A DNA stretch of 64,000 nucleotides, taken from assembly GCF_001553625.1 (NCBI RefSeq), contig NZ_CP014230.1, forward strand, positions 1,860,001-1,924,000. The letters run 5' to 3'. Position numbers and translations under genes: made by a program. The notes under the pieces were generated by a model, which was not told where the DNA came from, did not search any database, and saw only the letters and a program-made list of their open reading frames with translations. The stretch comes from Desulfomicrobium orale DSM 12838 (GTDB lineage Bacteria; Desulfobacterota; Desulfovibrionia; Desulfovibrionales; Desulfomicrobiaceae). Each line of letters opens with the position of its first letter. Within the stretch, counting starts at the first letter, position 1. Below are positions 24,198-33,020 of the stretch, piece after piece.

Positions 24198-27101
24198 ATG
24201 AATTTATCTGGTTATACCAGTATATTATCTGTTAAAGTGGGAGAAATTGCATCCAAAGTGGATATGTATGTTCATGATAAGACTGGGGCGCGTATTCTTT
24301 CCATATGCAATGCGGATGAAAATAAAGTTTTTGGAATTACCTTCCGAACCCCTCCTGAAGACTCGACAGGTGTGGCGCATATTCTTGAACACTCAGTGTT
24401 GTGTGGATCCCGTAAGTACCCGGTGAAAGAGCCTTTTGTGGATTTGCTGAAAGGTTCTTTGCAGACATTTCTGAATGCCATGACTTATCCGGACAAGACA
24501 TGCTATCCTGTCGCCAGCCAGAATCTGAAAGATTTTTACAATCTGGTAGATATATATCTGGATGCTGTTTTCTTCCCGCGCATTTCCCGTGAAATATTTG
24601 AACAGGAAGGGTGGCATCTGGATCTGCCAGAGGCTGGAACGTCATTGACCATCAAGGGAGTGGTCTACAATGAGATGAAAGGGGTATATTCATCACCTGA
24701 CTCCCGTCTGGCCGAGCTCTCACAGCAGTCCCTCTTCCCGCAGACCACATACGGACTGGACTCTGGCGGTCATCCTTCGGTTATTCCGAGCCTCACCTAC
24801 GAGAAATTTCTGGATTTCCATCGCACTCATTATCATCCGTCCAATGCCTGGATCTTTTTCTATGGAGATGATGATCCGGCAACCCGCCTGGAACTTTTGC
24901 GTGAATATCTGGATCAATTCGAAGCGCTGGAGACGGCTTCTGCCGTTGCGGTCCAGGAGCCTCTGAGCACTCCCGTGGAGATATGTCAGCCGTTTGAAGC
25001 CATGGGTGAGGATGAGAGCGGCATGTTGACCATGAACTGGCTGCTGCCGGGTACGAAAGATCCCCAGACAATTCTGTCATGCAGAATTCTGGACGGGCTG
25101 CTCACCGGGATGAACGCTTCTCCCCTGCGTCAGGCCCTGATCGAATCGGGCTTGGGTGAAGATTTAACCGGGGCCGGATTGGAACATGAAATGGCCCAGA
25201 TGTATTACTCCGTGGGCATGAAGGGGGTGCGTCCTGAAAATTTTCAGACCGTGCGCGACCTCGTCACAGATACGTTGAAGCGCATTGTGAAAGATGGTTT
25301 TGAGCCGGATTTGATTGAGGCCGGCATCAACTCCGCCGAATTCGACCTGCGTGAAAACAACACCGGATCTTATCCGCGCGGGCTCATGGTCATGCTGCGC
25401 TCCCTGGCGACTTGGCTGTACGATGATCAGGCTCCCCTGGCTCTGGTGGCTTTTGAGGAACCGCTGGACAGAATCAAGAAGCGCTTGGCCGACGGCGAAA
25501 AGGTCTTTGAGGATCTCATCCGCCGCTATCTGCTGGAAAACCGGCATCACAGCACGGTGTTGCTGACCCCGGAGGCCGGGGTCGCAGCCCGCATGGAGCA
25601 GGAAGAGCAGGCGCTGATCCGGACCCTGCGCGACAAATGCGGCCTGAACGATGAAGATCTGATCCGGCGTACGCGTCTGTTGCGTGATATGCAGGAAACT
25701 CCCGATGCTCTGGAAAGTCTGGCTCTGTTGCCCGTGCTTTCCCGTGCGGATATCGATCCCAAGGTGCGGATGGTGCCCACCGAAAGGCGGGAATGGGAAC
25801 AGACTGTGGCATTGCTGCATGATCTGCCCACCAACGACATCTGTTATATGGATCTGGCTCTGGATTTGGGGGGCGTGCCTGACCGGCTGTTGCCTCTGGT
25901 GCCTCTGTTCGCCAGGGGGCTGACAGAGATGGGTACCACCAGAGAGGATTATGTTGCCTTTTCCAAGCGTATCAACAGCCAGACGGGCGGAGTCCACGCG
26001 CGCAGCCTGGTTTCCCAGCGTGAAGACAGCCCCGAGCCCGTGGCCCGGCTGATCATGCGGGCCAAGGCCGTGTCCGGGCGGACTGGGGATATGCTGGATA
26101 TTGTGCACGACGCCCTGATGCTGACCCGCTTCGATGACCGTGAGCGGTTCCGGCAGATGCTGTTGGAGGAAAAAGCCGGGTTCGAACAGGCGCTCATTCC
26201 TTCCGGGCATCATTTTGTGGGGCTGCGGCTGCGCTCCTGCTTCAACCGGGCTGACTGGATGCAGGAACAGATGGGTGGTATAGAGAATCTGTTTTTCCTG
26301 CGGGAGTTGATCCGGCGGGTGGAAGAGGACTGGACCGGTGTTCTGGAGGAACTGGAAACCTTGCGCCGTTTGGTGGTGCGCAGACCTGGAGCGGTGCTGA
26401 ATCTGACGGCCGGGGAGGATTTTCTGGCGGCCCAAGAAGAGTATTTTCGTAATTTTCTGGTGCTGTTGCCGGAAGAAAACGGCCTTACGGCAGCGGAACG
26501 TTCCGGGGAGACGGCCTGCTTGCATGAAGGCTTAAGCATCCCGGCCCAGGTCAATTATGTGGGCAAGGTCTGCGATCTGCGCGGATACGTCTCAGATGGT
26601 TCCACTCTGGTGGCGGCCAAGTATCTGCGGACGAGCTGGCTGTGGGAACAGGTGCGCGTGCTGGGTGGGGCTTACGGTGGATTCTGCAACTACGGGCGCC
26701 TTTCCGGGCTGATGAGCTTCGGCTCCTACCGGGACCCGAATATCATCTCGACCATCGAGGCTTTTGACGGCAGCGGGGCTTTTCTGGAACGCGCGGATCT
26801 GGATAACGGCGATCTGCTCAAGGCCGTCATCGGCACATCCGGCGATCTGGATCCGTATCAGCTGCCGGATGCCAAAGGTTTCGCCGCGTTGACCCAGTAT
26901 CTGGCCGGGGTGACCGACGAAGTGCGCCAGCGCATCCGAGACGAGGTGCTGGCCACCGAGCCGCGCCATATCCGGGAACTGGGAGCGGCATTGCGTGAAA
27001 AGGCGGCGTCCGGTCTTGTCTGCGTACTCGGCGGAGAAGAGGCCTTGGCTCAGGCGGCGGAGCAGGGCGTGCGGTTTTCCAGAACGCTGCGGGTGCTGTA
27101 G
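24198..27101 (+). CDS. M16C zinc metallopeptidase, presequence-protease-like
   Basis: A 967-residue member of the M16C (PreP) family, clamshell proteases that degrade peptides. The inverted zinc motif is HILEH at residues 61-65 inside GVAHILEHSVLCGSRKYP, the typical PreP signature; the third ligand region is VVYNEMKGVYSSPDSRL near 155-170. The second half shows LRGYVSDGSTLVAAKYLRTSWLWEQVR, matching the non-catalytic C-terminal half. No signal peptide is evident, so it is probably cytoplasmic. AGGAG lies 5-6 nt upstream of the ATG. The first 700 bp are distinctly AT-richer than the remainder. It appears monocistronic, between the pil terminator and its own terminator. Confidence 0.92.
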   Translation: MNLSGYTSILSVKVGEIASKVDMYVHDKTGARILSICNADENKVFGITFRTPPEDSTGVAHILEHSVLCGSRKYPVKEPFVDLLKGSLQTFLNAMTYPDKTCYPVASQNLKDFYNLVDIYLDAVFFPRISREIFEQEGWHLDLPEAGTSLTIKGVVYNEMKGVYSSPDSRLAELSQQSLFPQTTYGLDSGGHPSVIPSLTYEKFLDFHRTHYHPSNAWIFFYGDDDPATRLELLREYLDQFEALETASAVAVQEPLSTPVEICQPFEAMGEDESGMLTMNWLLPGTKDPQTILSCRILDGLLTGMNASPLRQALIESGLGEDLTGAGLEHEMAQMYYSVGMKGVRPENFQTVRDLVTDTLKRIVKDGFEPDLIEAGINSAEFDLRENNTGSYPRGLMVMLRSLATWLYDDQAPLALVAFEEPLDRIKKRLADGEKVFEDLIRRYLLENRHHSTVLLTPEAGVAARMEQEEQALIRTLRDKCGLNDEDLIRRTRLLRDMQETPDALESLALLPVLSRADIDPKVRMVPTERREWEQTVALLHDLPTNDICYMDLALDLGGVPDRLLPLVPLFARGLTEMGTTREDYVAFSKRINSQTGGVHARSLVSQREDSPEPVARLIMRAKAVSGRTGDMLDIVHDALMLTRFDDRERFRQMLLEEKAGFEQALIPSGHHFVGLRLRSCFNRADWMQEQMGGIENLFFLRELIRRVEEDWTGVLEELETLRRLVVRRPGAVLNLTAGEDFLAAQEEYFRNFLVLLPEENGLTAAERSGETACLHEGLSIPAQVNYVGKVCDLRGYVSDGSTLVAAKYLRTSWLWEQVRVLGGAYGGFCNYGRLSGLMSFGSYRDPNIISTIEAFDGSGAFLERADLDNGDLLKAVIGTSGDLDPYQLPDAKGFAALTQYLAGVTDEVRQRIRDEVLATEPRHIRELGAALREKAASGLVCVLGGEEALAQAAEQGVRFSRTLRVL

Positions 27102-27149
27102 CCGAGATCGCATACCTCACCGCCGGGGGGTGTTTTTTCGAAGCTGTGG

Positions 27150-27187
27150 AACCCTCGCATGGATGGCGCCATCCGCGAGGGTTTTTT
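27150..27187 (+). terminator. rho-independent terminator after the M16 peptidase
   Basis: ACCCTCGC at 27151-27158 pairs with GCGAGGGT at 27175-27182, with an inner GGATGG/CCATCC stem, followed by six T. It separates the peptidase (plus) from the accessory operon arriving on the minus strand. It may also slow minus-strand transcription, though that side lacks a T-run. Confidence 0.9.
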
Positions 27188-27206
27188 ATTACTTCAGGGC
27201 TGGATG

Positions 27207-27791
27207 TCAGACCATGTTCATGCGCTCCAGCACGAATCCTGTCGCGTCCCGGCGCAGGATATTGACACAGGCATAGTCCTGCGCCAGCCGGAAAACATGC
27301 TGCAGGGGCATGTCCAGCACACGGCACAGAATAGCCCGGTTCACACCGCCGTGAGCCACGATGGCCGCGGTATTTTCTCCGGCCGCAATGTCCAGAAAAG
27401 TCTTCCAGGTGCGCTCCTGCACCTCCCCGAAGCTCTCGCCTTCAGGTGGTGCGTAGCCGGTCAGATCGTGGCCGCGCAGTTCGTATTGCCCCGGAAAGAG
27501 GCGGCGAACCTCGTCCACAGTCAATCCTTCCCACTGTCCCAGAGAAATTTCGCGCAAATCCGCATGTATCTCCGGCGTCAGCAGGCTCCGGCCCAGGATG
27601 GCGGCGCTTTCCACACAGCGGGACAAGGGACTGCACACGATGCGTTCCAGACCTTTGTCCGCGAACCTTTCGGCCAGAGCGGCCATCTGATTCCGGCCCG
27701 TCGCGGTCAGAGGCAGGTCGCGCTGGCCTACAAAGCGGCGGGGCGAGCTTTGCGGGATTTCCCCATGGCGCAGCAGATAGATGATACTCAC
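27207..27791 (-). CDS. histidine phosphatase, CobC / phosphoglycerate-mutase-like
   Basis: A 194-residue member of the histidine phosphatase superfamily. The phospho-His motif LLRHGE is at residues 6-11, CSPLSRCVESA follows near 53, the proton-donor region LREISLGQWEGLT is near 80, and the second His is in VAHGGVNR near 145. This pattern resembles alpha-ribazole phosphatase (CobC), but the genomic setting is not cobalamin synthesis: it ends the aldehyde-oxidoreductase accessory operon. Its start overlaps the MocA-HD gene stop by 4 nt (ATGA), so it is co-translated. It may dephosphorylate a nucleotide or cofactor intermediate made by its neighbours; that is inference. Confidence 0.85.
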   Translation of the reverse strand: MSIIYLLRHGEIPQSSPRRFVGQRDLPLTATGRNQMAALAERFADKGLERIVCSPLSRCVESAAILGRSLLTPEIHADLREISLGQWEGLTVDEVRRLFPGQYELRGHDLTGYAPPEGESFGEVQERTWKTFLDIAAGENTAAIVAHGGVNRAILCRVLDMPLQHVFRLAQDYACVNILRRDATGFVLERMNMV

Positions 27792-28882
27792 GGCATTTCT
27801 TCCAGAATGTCTTCGATATTCCGCCCGGTTCGGGCTTCCACCAACCTCTGCATGGCCAGAGCATTCTGTCTGCGTTCAAAAATAGCCCGGCAGGCCGCTT
27901 CATCCCCGGCGTAGAGTGTGAGCTTTTGCGTGAAACGTTCTTCCACGCTGACGCGCGAGGGACCACGGACCAGCTTGTCGGCCAGATAGACGATCTCCTT
28001 TTCCGTGATCCGGCCGTCATCAGGAGGGGACGCATCCCGATGGGCAGCTACGGCGGCTGAGAGTCCACCCAACCCCAGTTCGTCAAGCAGGGCGGCCCCG
28101 GCGGTTTCATGGTCCGGAACGCCCTTGCCTATATCGTGCAGCAGGGCGGCGTTATGCGTAAGTTCCATATCCAGTTCCGCTCCGTGGCTATTGAGTGCCT
28201 CGGCCATGCACAGGGCGGCGCGGGCCACGGCCGCTCCATGGCCTAGGCCCTTTGCCGGCATGCTCAGCCGGGCCAGGGCCATGGCTTCGGCCCGTTCGCC
28301 AATATCCAGCCGCCGGACCTTGTCCTCCAGCCGGGCCATATCCACGGGTTGGTCCGCGTCCATGAGCACGCCTTGGTCCCAGACAGGCACCTCCTCCACA
28401 TGTTGTCCGGCCAGGAATCCGCGCAGGCCGCCTTCTCCGGAGTAATCCAGAAGTTCTGGAACAAGCCGGGCCGGGAGCAGCACCGGATGCCCGCGCTCGC
28501 CCTCGAAGCATGGACTGGCGGGAACCTTGTCGGCCGTGATCAGCATCCTGATGGTGGTGGGGCGGACAAGCGGAATATCCACGGGCAGCAGGAAAAAATC
28601 GGTTTTACTCGTGGCCGCCGCTGCCCGCACGGAAGAAAACATGCCGCGCTTGTACTCCGGGTTGTGGACGGCCCGTATGCCCAGGCGTTCGGCTTCGCCC
28701 TGGACCTCGGATGCGCGGTGCCCGGTGATCACGCGGATGTCTTCAACGCCCGCCGCCCGGAAGGAGGACACGCACCACTCCAGCAACGTGCGTCCGTCAA
28801 GATGCATGAGCGGCTTGAATCCCTTCATGCGTGAGGAAAAACCGGCCGCCAGAATGGCCGCTCCCGGAAGCGGGCGGTTCAT
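27788..28882 (-). CDS. MocA-like nucleotidyltransferase fused to HD domain
   Basis: 364 residues in two parts. Residues 1-195 are a MobA/MocA-type nucleotidyltransferase with AAILAAGFSSRMKGFKPL at 8-25, the metal-binding LLPVDIPLVRP near 98, and ERGHPVLLP. This type adds CMP to molybdopterin, the cofactor form known in Desulfovibrio gigas Mop. Residues about 215-350 are an HD hydrolase with MELTHNAALLHDIGKG and YLADKLVRG. Fusion of a cofactor transferase to a phosphohydrolase domain is unusual and implies paired addition and removal of a nucleotide or phosphate. The gene overlaps both neighbours by 4 nt. From memory, D. vulgaris carries a similar gene (DVU_1551) next to its aldehyde oxidoreductase cluster. 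Confidence 0.87.
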   Translation of the reverse strand: MNRPLPGAAILAAGFSSRMKGFKPLMHLDGRTLLEWCVSSFRAAGVEDIRVITGHRASEVQGEAERLGIRAVHNPEYKRGMFSSVRAAAATSKTDFFLLPVDIPLVRPTTIRMLITADKVPASPCFEGERGHPVLLPARLVPELLDYSGEGGLRGFLAGQHVEEVPVWDQGVLMDADQPVDMARLEDKVRRLDIGERAEAMALARLSMPAKGLGHGAAVARAALCMAEALNSHGAELDMELTHNAALLHDIGKGVPDHETAGAALLDELGLGGLSAAVAAHRDASPPDDGRITEKEIVYLADKLVRGPSRVSVEERFTQKLTLYAGDEAACRAIFERRQNALAMQRLVEARTGRNIEDILEEMP

Positions 28883-29889
28883 GCGCGGCCAGCCCGGACG
28901 GCCACAAGTTCCGCCACGACACTCACACCGATTTCCTCAGGCGTCTCGGCGCCGATATCAAGGCCGATAGGGCTGTGGACCCGGTCCAGATCGGCCTGGG
29001 TGAAGCCTTCCTCCAGCAGGGAGGAATACACGGACTCGCGTTTGCTCCGGCTGCCGATCATGCCGACATATCCGGCCCGCGTGCACAGGGCCTGGGCCAG
29101 AACGTGGCGGTCATGCAGATGGCCGCGGGTGACGATGACCACGTAATCGTCCGCATCGAGGCTGCCCAGGCAATCCTGGAAATTTTTCACCACGCGCACT
29201 TCTCTGGCTTGGGGAAAACGCCCGGCGTTGGCGAATTCCGGCCGGTCATCCAGAACGACCACATCAAAACCGGTGAAATGCGCCAGATGCGCTATGGCCC
29301 TGCCCACATGTCCCGCCCCGGCCACATGCACCGTCACGGGTGGGGACAGAGGCTCGGCCAGCACGCGCGTATCTTCCGTCTCCAGCCGGAAGGGCCGTCG
29401 TGTAGCGGCCTTGCGGGCCAGTTGCGTGCGCAGGGCGGCGGGCAGCGGGGCGGCCGTTTCATCCGCCGTGGTCCACAGAGCCAGAAAAGGCGCCGCCCCG
29501 GCCGCCGGGATGACGGTCAGCAGCATGGGGGTGTCCCGACGGTTCAGGGCGTCCTCGAAAAGCGGCAGATCCCCAGAAGTCAGGCATTGCAGCAGAATCG
29601 TGACCCCGCCGCCGCAGACCATGCCGCTTTCGGCGGACTGGGCGGCCGTCAGTTCAAAGGACAGGATGCGGTATTTCTCGGGAGCATGGAGCAGCGCCGC
29701 TGCCTCGTTCAGGCACGCGCCTTCCACCGCGCCGCCGCCGATGGAGCCCGTGAAGGTGCCGTCGGCGAAAACCAGCATGCGCGCTCCGGACGAGCGTGGC
29801 GAAGAGCCCGAATCATCCACGATTCCGCACAGGACGGCCTTCTGTCCTTGCCTGAGCACATCGGCCAGGGTTTCCACCAGTGCTTTCAT
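28879..29889 (-). CDS. xdhC: XdhC/CoxI-family molybdenum hydroxylase maturation protein
   Basis: 336 residues. XdhC proteins bind molybdenum cofactor and help insert its sulfurated form into xanthine dehydrogenase-family enzymes, which include Mop. N-terminal XdhC motif: DDSGSSPRSSGARMLV near 23-38 and GSIGGGAVEGA near 47. The C-terminal Rossmann part shows VHVAGAGHVGRAIAHLA near 190 and VGMIGSRSKRE near 280. I placed the start at ATG 29889 with GGGAGGAAATC directly upstream; the open frame extends further upstream but over the neighbouring ligase gene. It overlaps the neighbours by 4 nt on each side. Confidence 0.92.
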   Translation of the reverse strand: MKALVETLADVLRQGQKAVLCGIVDDSGSSPRSSGARMLVFADGTFTGSIGGGAVEGACLNEAAALLHAPEKYRILSFELTAAQSAESGMVCGGGVTILLQCLTSGDLPLFEDALNRRDTPMLLTVIPAAGAAPFLALWTTADETAAPLPAALRTQLARKAATRRPFRLETEDTRVLAEPLSPPVTVHVAGAGHVGRAIAHLAHFTGFDVVVLDDRPEFANAGRFPQAREVRVVKNFQDCLGSLDADDYVVIVTRGHLHDRHVLAQALCTRAGYVGMIGSRSKRESVYSSLLEEGFTQADLDRVHSPIGLDIGAETPEEIGVSVVAELVAVRAGRA

Positions 29890-31217
29890 GATTTCCTCCC
29901 GCGCCGGTCGGCGATAACGCGTTTCATGGTGTGCGATGGGGAAAAGGCAGCTATGGACGAGACGCGGAGTCTCCCTCGCGCCGCCATCGGGGCCAGCGCC
30001 GGGATGCCGGTCAGCGTCCGGAGGCATTCTGTCGTGGAGGCTTCCGTTCGGGCCAGCATCTCGATATCCAGCGTGTCCCCGCCATCTGCACCGAGCAGCA
30101 TCGCCCGGTAGTCCAGCACGCCCTCCAGGGCGAAGAGGGCGTCATCCAGAGTCTGGCTGTCCAGCGTACCGCCGTCCAGACGGACGAGGTTCCGGCGTCC
30201 CCGGATGCCGTAAATTCTCGCCGTGGCGCCGCCGCACCGGCAGACGGTGCGTGTGAGCCTGGCCGTATCGCCGGTGCGGTAGCGGATGAGCGGCATGGCT
30301 TGGCGGTTCAGGGTGGTGACGACCACCTCGCCCTCCGCGCCGTCAGGCAGGGGCCGGCCGCTTTCCGGGGCCACGATTTCCACCAGCAGATCGGCCTCGC
30401 GCATGTGGCAGCCGTCATGGGCGGCGCATTCCACGCCGCCTCCCAGGCCCGTTTCCGTGGCGCCGTAATGCACAAAGGTCTCGCATCCGCAGATGTTTTC
30501 CATCCGTTCGCGCAAGACAGACGGGGCGTAGTCCGAGCACAGCAGCATGGTCCGCACCGCGCCGTGGGGCAGGCCGTACGACAGGGCCAGCAGATGCTGG
30601 GGCAGTCCCACCACGCACGAAAAGCCGTTTTTCAGGACGCACTCCGCCATGCCCGAATCAGGAGGCCAGTACCCGGAAGCGGAAACGCCGCCTCCGGCCA
30701 GGGCCCGGATGAGCAGATCTCCCGTGCTGTCTGGGCGGTCAAAGGGCAGCAGAACCAGCACCTTGTCCCGGCCGTCGGCAAGGGCCGTCATGCCTTCCCG
30801 GAAAAATTCCAGGGTGCTTTCAAGGTCGGAGCGGGTGAAAAATATCCGCTTGGGCGCGCCGGTGCTGCCCGAAGTATGCAGAGTCATGATGCGGGCCACG
30901 TCACCTCGGGATACGCACAGCAGTTCATCCGCATGGGCGGCCAGTTCCCCGGCCGGGAGCAGGGGCAGATGGCTCAAGTCCTCCCGGCCGCGTAAATCCC
31001 CGGCGTGAATATCGAGGTGCTGGCGGTACCAGGGGCTGTTTGCCCGGGCATGAGCCACTGTCCGGCGCAGGGCGGCCATCTGCGCCGCCTCGATTCGATT
31101 CCGGTCCAGAGGAAGAGCCAGATTCAGGCGGCGGGCGGTCAGGGCGTCAACGGGCGTGGGACGCACGGGCTGCCGGTGTTCTTCCGGGAATTTCGCGGAG
31201 TTGTTCTGTCTGCCCAC
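29886..31217 (-). CDS. phenylacetate-CoA-ligase-like AMP-forming enzyme
   Basis: About 443 residues of the adenylate-forming family. The ATP loop is LHTSGSTGAPKRI near residues 110-122, the central motif is HYGATETGLGGG, and the ribose-binding motif is PLIRYRTGDTA. A Lys near the C-terminus (HTMKRVIAD) could be the catalytic lysine. It is similar to phenylacetate-CoA ligases but shorter than acyl-CoA synthetases, and its substrate is unknown. The start is uncertain: GTG at 31217 has TGAGGG 8 nt upstream, while GTG at 31232 overlaps the radical SAM stop. The much longer open frame reaching 32534 is only a shadow of the radical SAM gene. A CoA ligase inside a Mo-enzyme maturation operon is unexplained. 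Confidence 0.82.
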   Translation of the reverse strand: MGRQNNSAKFPEEHRQPVRPTPVDALTARRLNLALPLDRNRIEAAQMAALRRTVAHARANSPWYRQHLDIHAGDLRGREDLSHLPLLPAGELAAHADELLCVSRGDVARIMTLHTSGSTGAPKRIFFTRSDLESTLEFFREGMTALADGRDKVLVLLPFDRPDSTGDLLIRALAGGGVSASGYWPPDSGMAECVLKNGFSCVVGLPQHLLALSYGLPHGAVRTMLLCSDYAPSVLRERMENICGCETFVHYGATETGLGGGVECAAHDGCHMREADLLVEIVAPESGRPLPDGAEGEVVVTTLNRQAMPLIRYRTGDTARLTRTVCRCGGATARIYGIRGRRNLVRLDGGTLDSQTLDDALFALEGVLDYRAMLLGADGGDTLDIEMLARTEASTTECLRTLTGIPALAPMAARGRLRVSSIAAFSPSHTMKRVIADRRGRKS

Positions 31218-31228
31218 TGCCGCGGCCC

Positions 31229-32581
31229 TCACTGCCCAGGGTTTTCCCGTCTGGGCCGGTACAGGGGCCGTCCCGAGCGGGAAGTCAGGTTGAAGGCGCA
31301 AAAGGGAATGAGACGGCCGTCGGGCCGGGCCACATGGATGCAGCAGCCGCGCAGCCGTTCCAGATTGAGAGTCCAGGCGTCCTGAAAGGCCATGCCCGAA
31401 ATGCCGAATACATGGGTGCGCGCCCGGCGCAGAAAACGCTCCAGATCGTCGCCGCCTTCCCCGTCCGGAGGAGAATCCGGGGCGGTCCACTGTCTGGCCG
31501 TGACGGCGATGGATTTCAGGGCTCCGGCCTCGGCCGGTTGCGGGGCGCAGTCGCAGCGGGCTGCTCCAAGGCGCGTGAGTCTTCCGTCTTCCTGAACCAG
31601 AAAGCGGCCCGAAAAGGAGCACAGGGCGTGCTCGCATCCCGGCGGCAGGAAGTCTTTGGTCCTGACCAGCCCCCGGCTCTGCCGGGCCAGGCCGGTCATG
31701 ATTTCCGGCAGAGTGACGTGATCCGGGACAAAATCGGCGGGAACGCGGCCGAAATAGCTCACGGGCTGAAAATGCACGCCGCGTACGTGGGGCAGGTGTT
31801 TCAGGCCGAAGCGCACAAGCTCCCAGAGCTGGTCCAGGTTCACTCCGCGTCCGATGGTCGGCACCAGCACCACACCCAGACCCGCCGCGGCCAGATTCTC
31901 CACGGCCCGGCATTTCACTTCCAGCAGGTCCCGGCCGCGCAGCCGCCGGAACACGGCGTCCGTCACTCCGTCGAATTGCAGAAAGACGGACGACAGCCCG
32001 GCATCCTTGAGCAGATGGGCCAGCTCCGGTTCCAGGGCCAGAGCCAGACCGTTGGAGTTGAGCTGCACGAAGGAGAATCCGGCCTTTCCGGCTGCGCGGA
32101 CGATATCCGGCAGATCCTCGCGGACGGTGGGCTCCCCGCCCGAAAGTTGCAGGTTGCAGCCGCCGGTGCGGTCCATGATCCGGCCGAACATGCGGCGCAG
32201 GGTCTCCAGGTCCGGGTCCGGAGTGTTGCCGCCGCTGTCGGCGAAGCAGACCGGACAGCACAGATTGCAGCGCTCCGTGACTTCCACCAGAGCCGTGCAG
32301 GTACGCTGGGCGTGGGCGGAGCACAGCCCGCAGTCGAAAGGGCATCCGCGCCGCGTCTGTTCGCGCGGGCCGCCCGGAAAGGGAATTTTGGGCCGGACCC
32401 AGCCCGAGAAAGGCGGATTGCCGCGCCAGACGGCGGCGGAGAAGAAGCCGTGTTCGGGGCAGTGTTTTTCCAGGTGCACGGTTTCGCCGCGCTGGACAAG
32501 CTCTCCCCGGATGCGGCGCAGGCATTGCGGGCATACGCTGTCCGCATGGGACAGGTGCCGCTTCGGATCCTGTTCAGGCAT
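31229..32581 (-). CDS. radical SAM protein of the Mop accessory cluster
   Basis: 450 residues. The radical SAM cluster motif CX3CX2C is ERCNLCCPVC (Cys105, 109, 112), followed by NLQLSGGEPTVRED, the SAM-binding GGE motif. An N-terminal metal-binding region of about 90 residues has CPQC, HCPEHG and CPFDCGLC; a cysteine-rich stretch (CEHALCSF, CDC) lies near 330-360. This layout resembles the family I recall as TrsS, which in some species contains selenocysteine. Here no in-frame TGA is needed, and the position just after the motif reads Phe-Ala-Asp. It overlaps the C_GCAxxG_C_C gene by 8 nt. The reaction is unknown; modification of a cofactor or the enzyme is plausible. Confidence 0.88.
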   Translation of the reverse strand: MPEQDPKRHLSHADSVCPQCLRRIRGELVQRGETVHLEKHCPEHGFFSAAVWRGNPPFSGWVRPKIPFPGGPREQTRRGCPFDCGLCSAHAQRTCTALVEVTERCNLCCPVCFADSGGNTPDPDLETLRRMFGRIMDRTGGCNLQLSGGEPTVREDLPDIVRAAGKAGFSFVQLNSNGLALALEPELAHLLKDAGLSSVFLQFDGVTDAVFRRLRGRDLLEVKCRAVENLAAAGLGVVLVPTIGRGVNLDQLWELVRFGLKHLPHVRGVHFQPVSYFGRVPADFVPDHVTLPEIMTGLARQSRGLVRTKDFLPPGCEHALCSFSGRFLVQEDGRLTRLGAARCDCAPQPAEAGALKSIAVTARQWTAPDSPPDGEGGDDLERFLRRARTHVFGISGMAFQDAWTLNLERLRGCCIHVARPDGRLIPFCAFNLTSRSGRPLYRPRRENPGQ

Positions 32582-33020
32582 GGGCTGCGTCCAGAGGATC
32601 GATGCCGTTTTCCGCCAGCAGGGTCATCACCTTGCCGAAGCATTCCGCCACCAGACCGCCGCAGGTCTGTGGATCGGGTTTGCCGTCGTCCACGATGTCC
32701 GCGCAGCGGATGCCGCCGAAACGCTCCCGGGCGTATTGCTCGAACCATTCGGCCAGTTCGGCCTGCATGAGGGGCAGTCGCTCGTGGGCTTCCTCTTCCG
32801 GTGCTCCCTTGCCCGCGTACCAGGACAGCAGACAGGCCGCGCCGGTCAGCGTTCCGCAGGCTCCCCGGCTGGAGGAAAAGCCGTAGCACAGCCCGGCCAT
32901 GGCCCGGACCAGACCTGGGTTGTCCGCGCCGGACTGCTCAAGACCCAGAAGCATGACGACCTGAGCGCAGCAATAGCCCGCATGTCCCAGACGCAGGATG
33001 TCGAGATCGTAGTCGCTCAT
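32574..33020 (-). CDS. C_GCAxxG_C_C family redox protein
   Basis: A 148-residue helical protein named for its conserved cysteines: GYCCAQ at residues 15-20, GACGTLTGAACLLS near 54-67, and TCGGLVAECF near 118. Members often sit beside redox enzymes and may bind a metal cluster, but no function is established. The last residues (GIDPLDAAHA) overlap the start of the radical SAM gene by 8 nt, and its own start overlaps the methyltransferase stop by 4 nt. This tight packing implies stoichiometric production with its neighbours. Confidence 0.88.
   Translation of the reverse strand: MSDYDLDILRLGHAGYCCAQVVMLLGLEQSGADNPGLVRAMAGLCYGFSSSRGACGTLTGAACLLSWYAGKGAPEEEAHERLPLMQAELAEWFEQYARERFGGIRCADIVDDGKPDPQTCGGLVAECFGKVMTLLAENGIDPLDAAHA

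Noticed and set aside
27207-27791. Assignment of the phosphatase as cobC in cobalamin synthesis
   Set aside because: No other cobalamin gene is in the window and the gene is co-translated with the aldehyde-oxidoreductase accessory genes, so the symbol was withheld.
31230-32534. N-terminal extension of the AMP-ligase frame (would make 882 residues)
   Set aside because: The extension overlaps the radical SAM gene in another frame and is Arg/Pro/Gly-rich; the ligase begins near 31217-31232 by alignment and ribosome-binding site.
31229-32581. Selenocysteine codon in the radical SAM protein
   Set aside because: Some relatives are said to be selenoproteins, but this frame has no internal TGA and the position after the Cys motif is an ordinary Asp codon.
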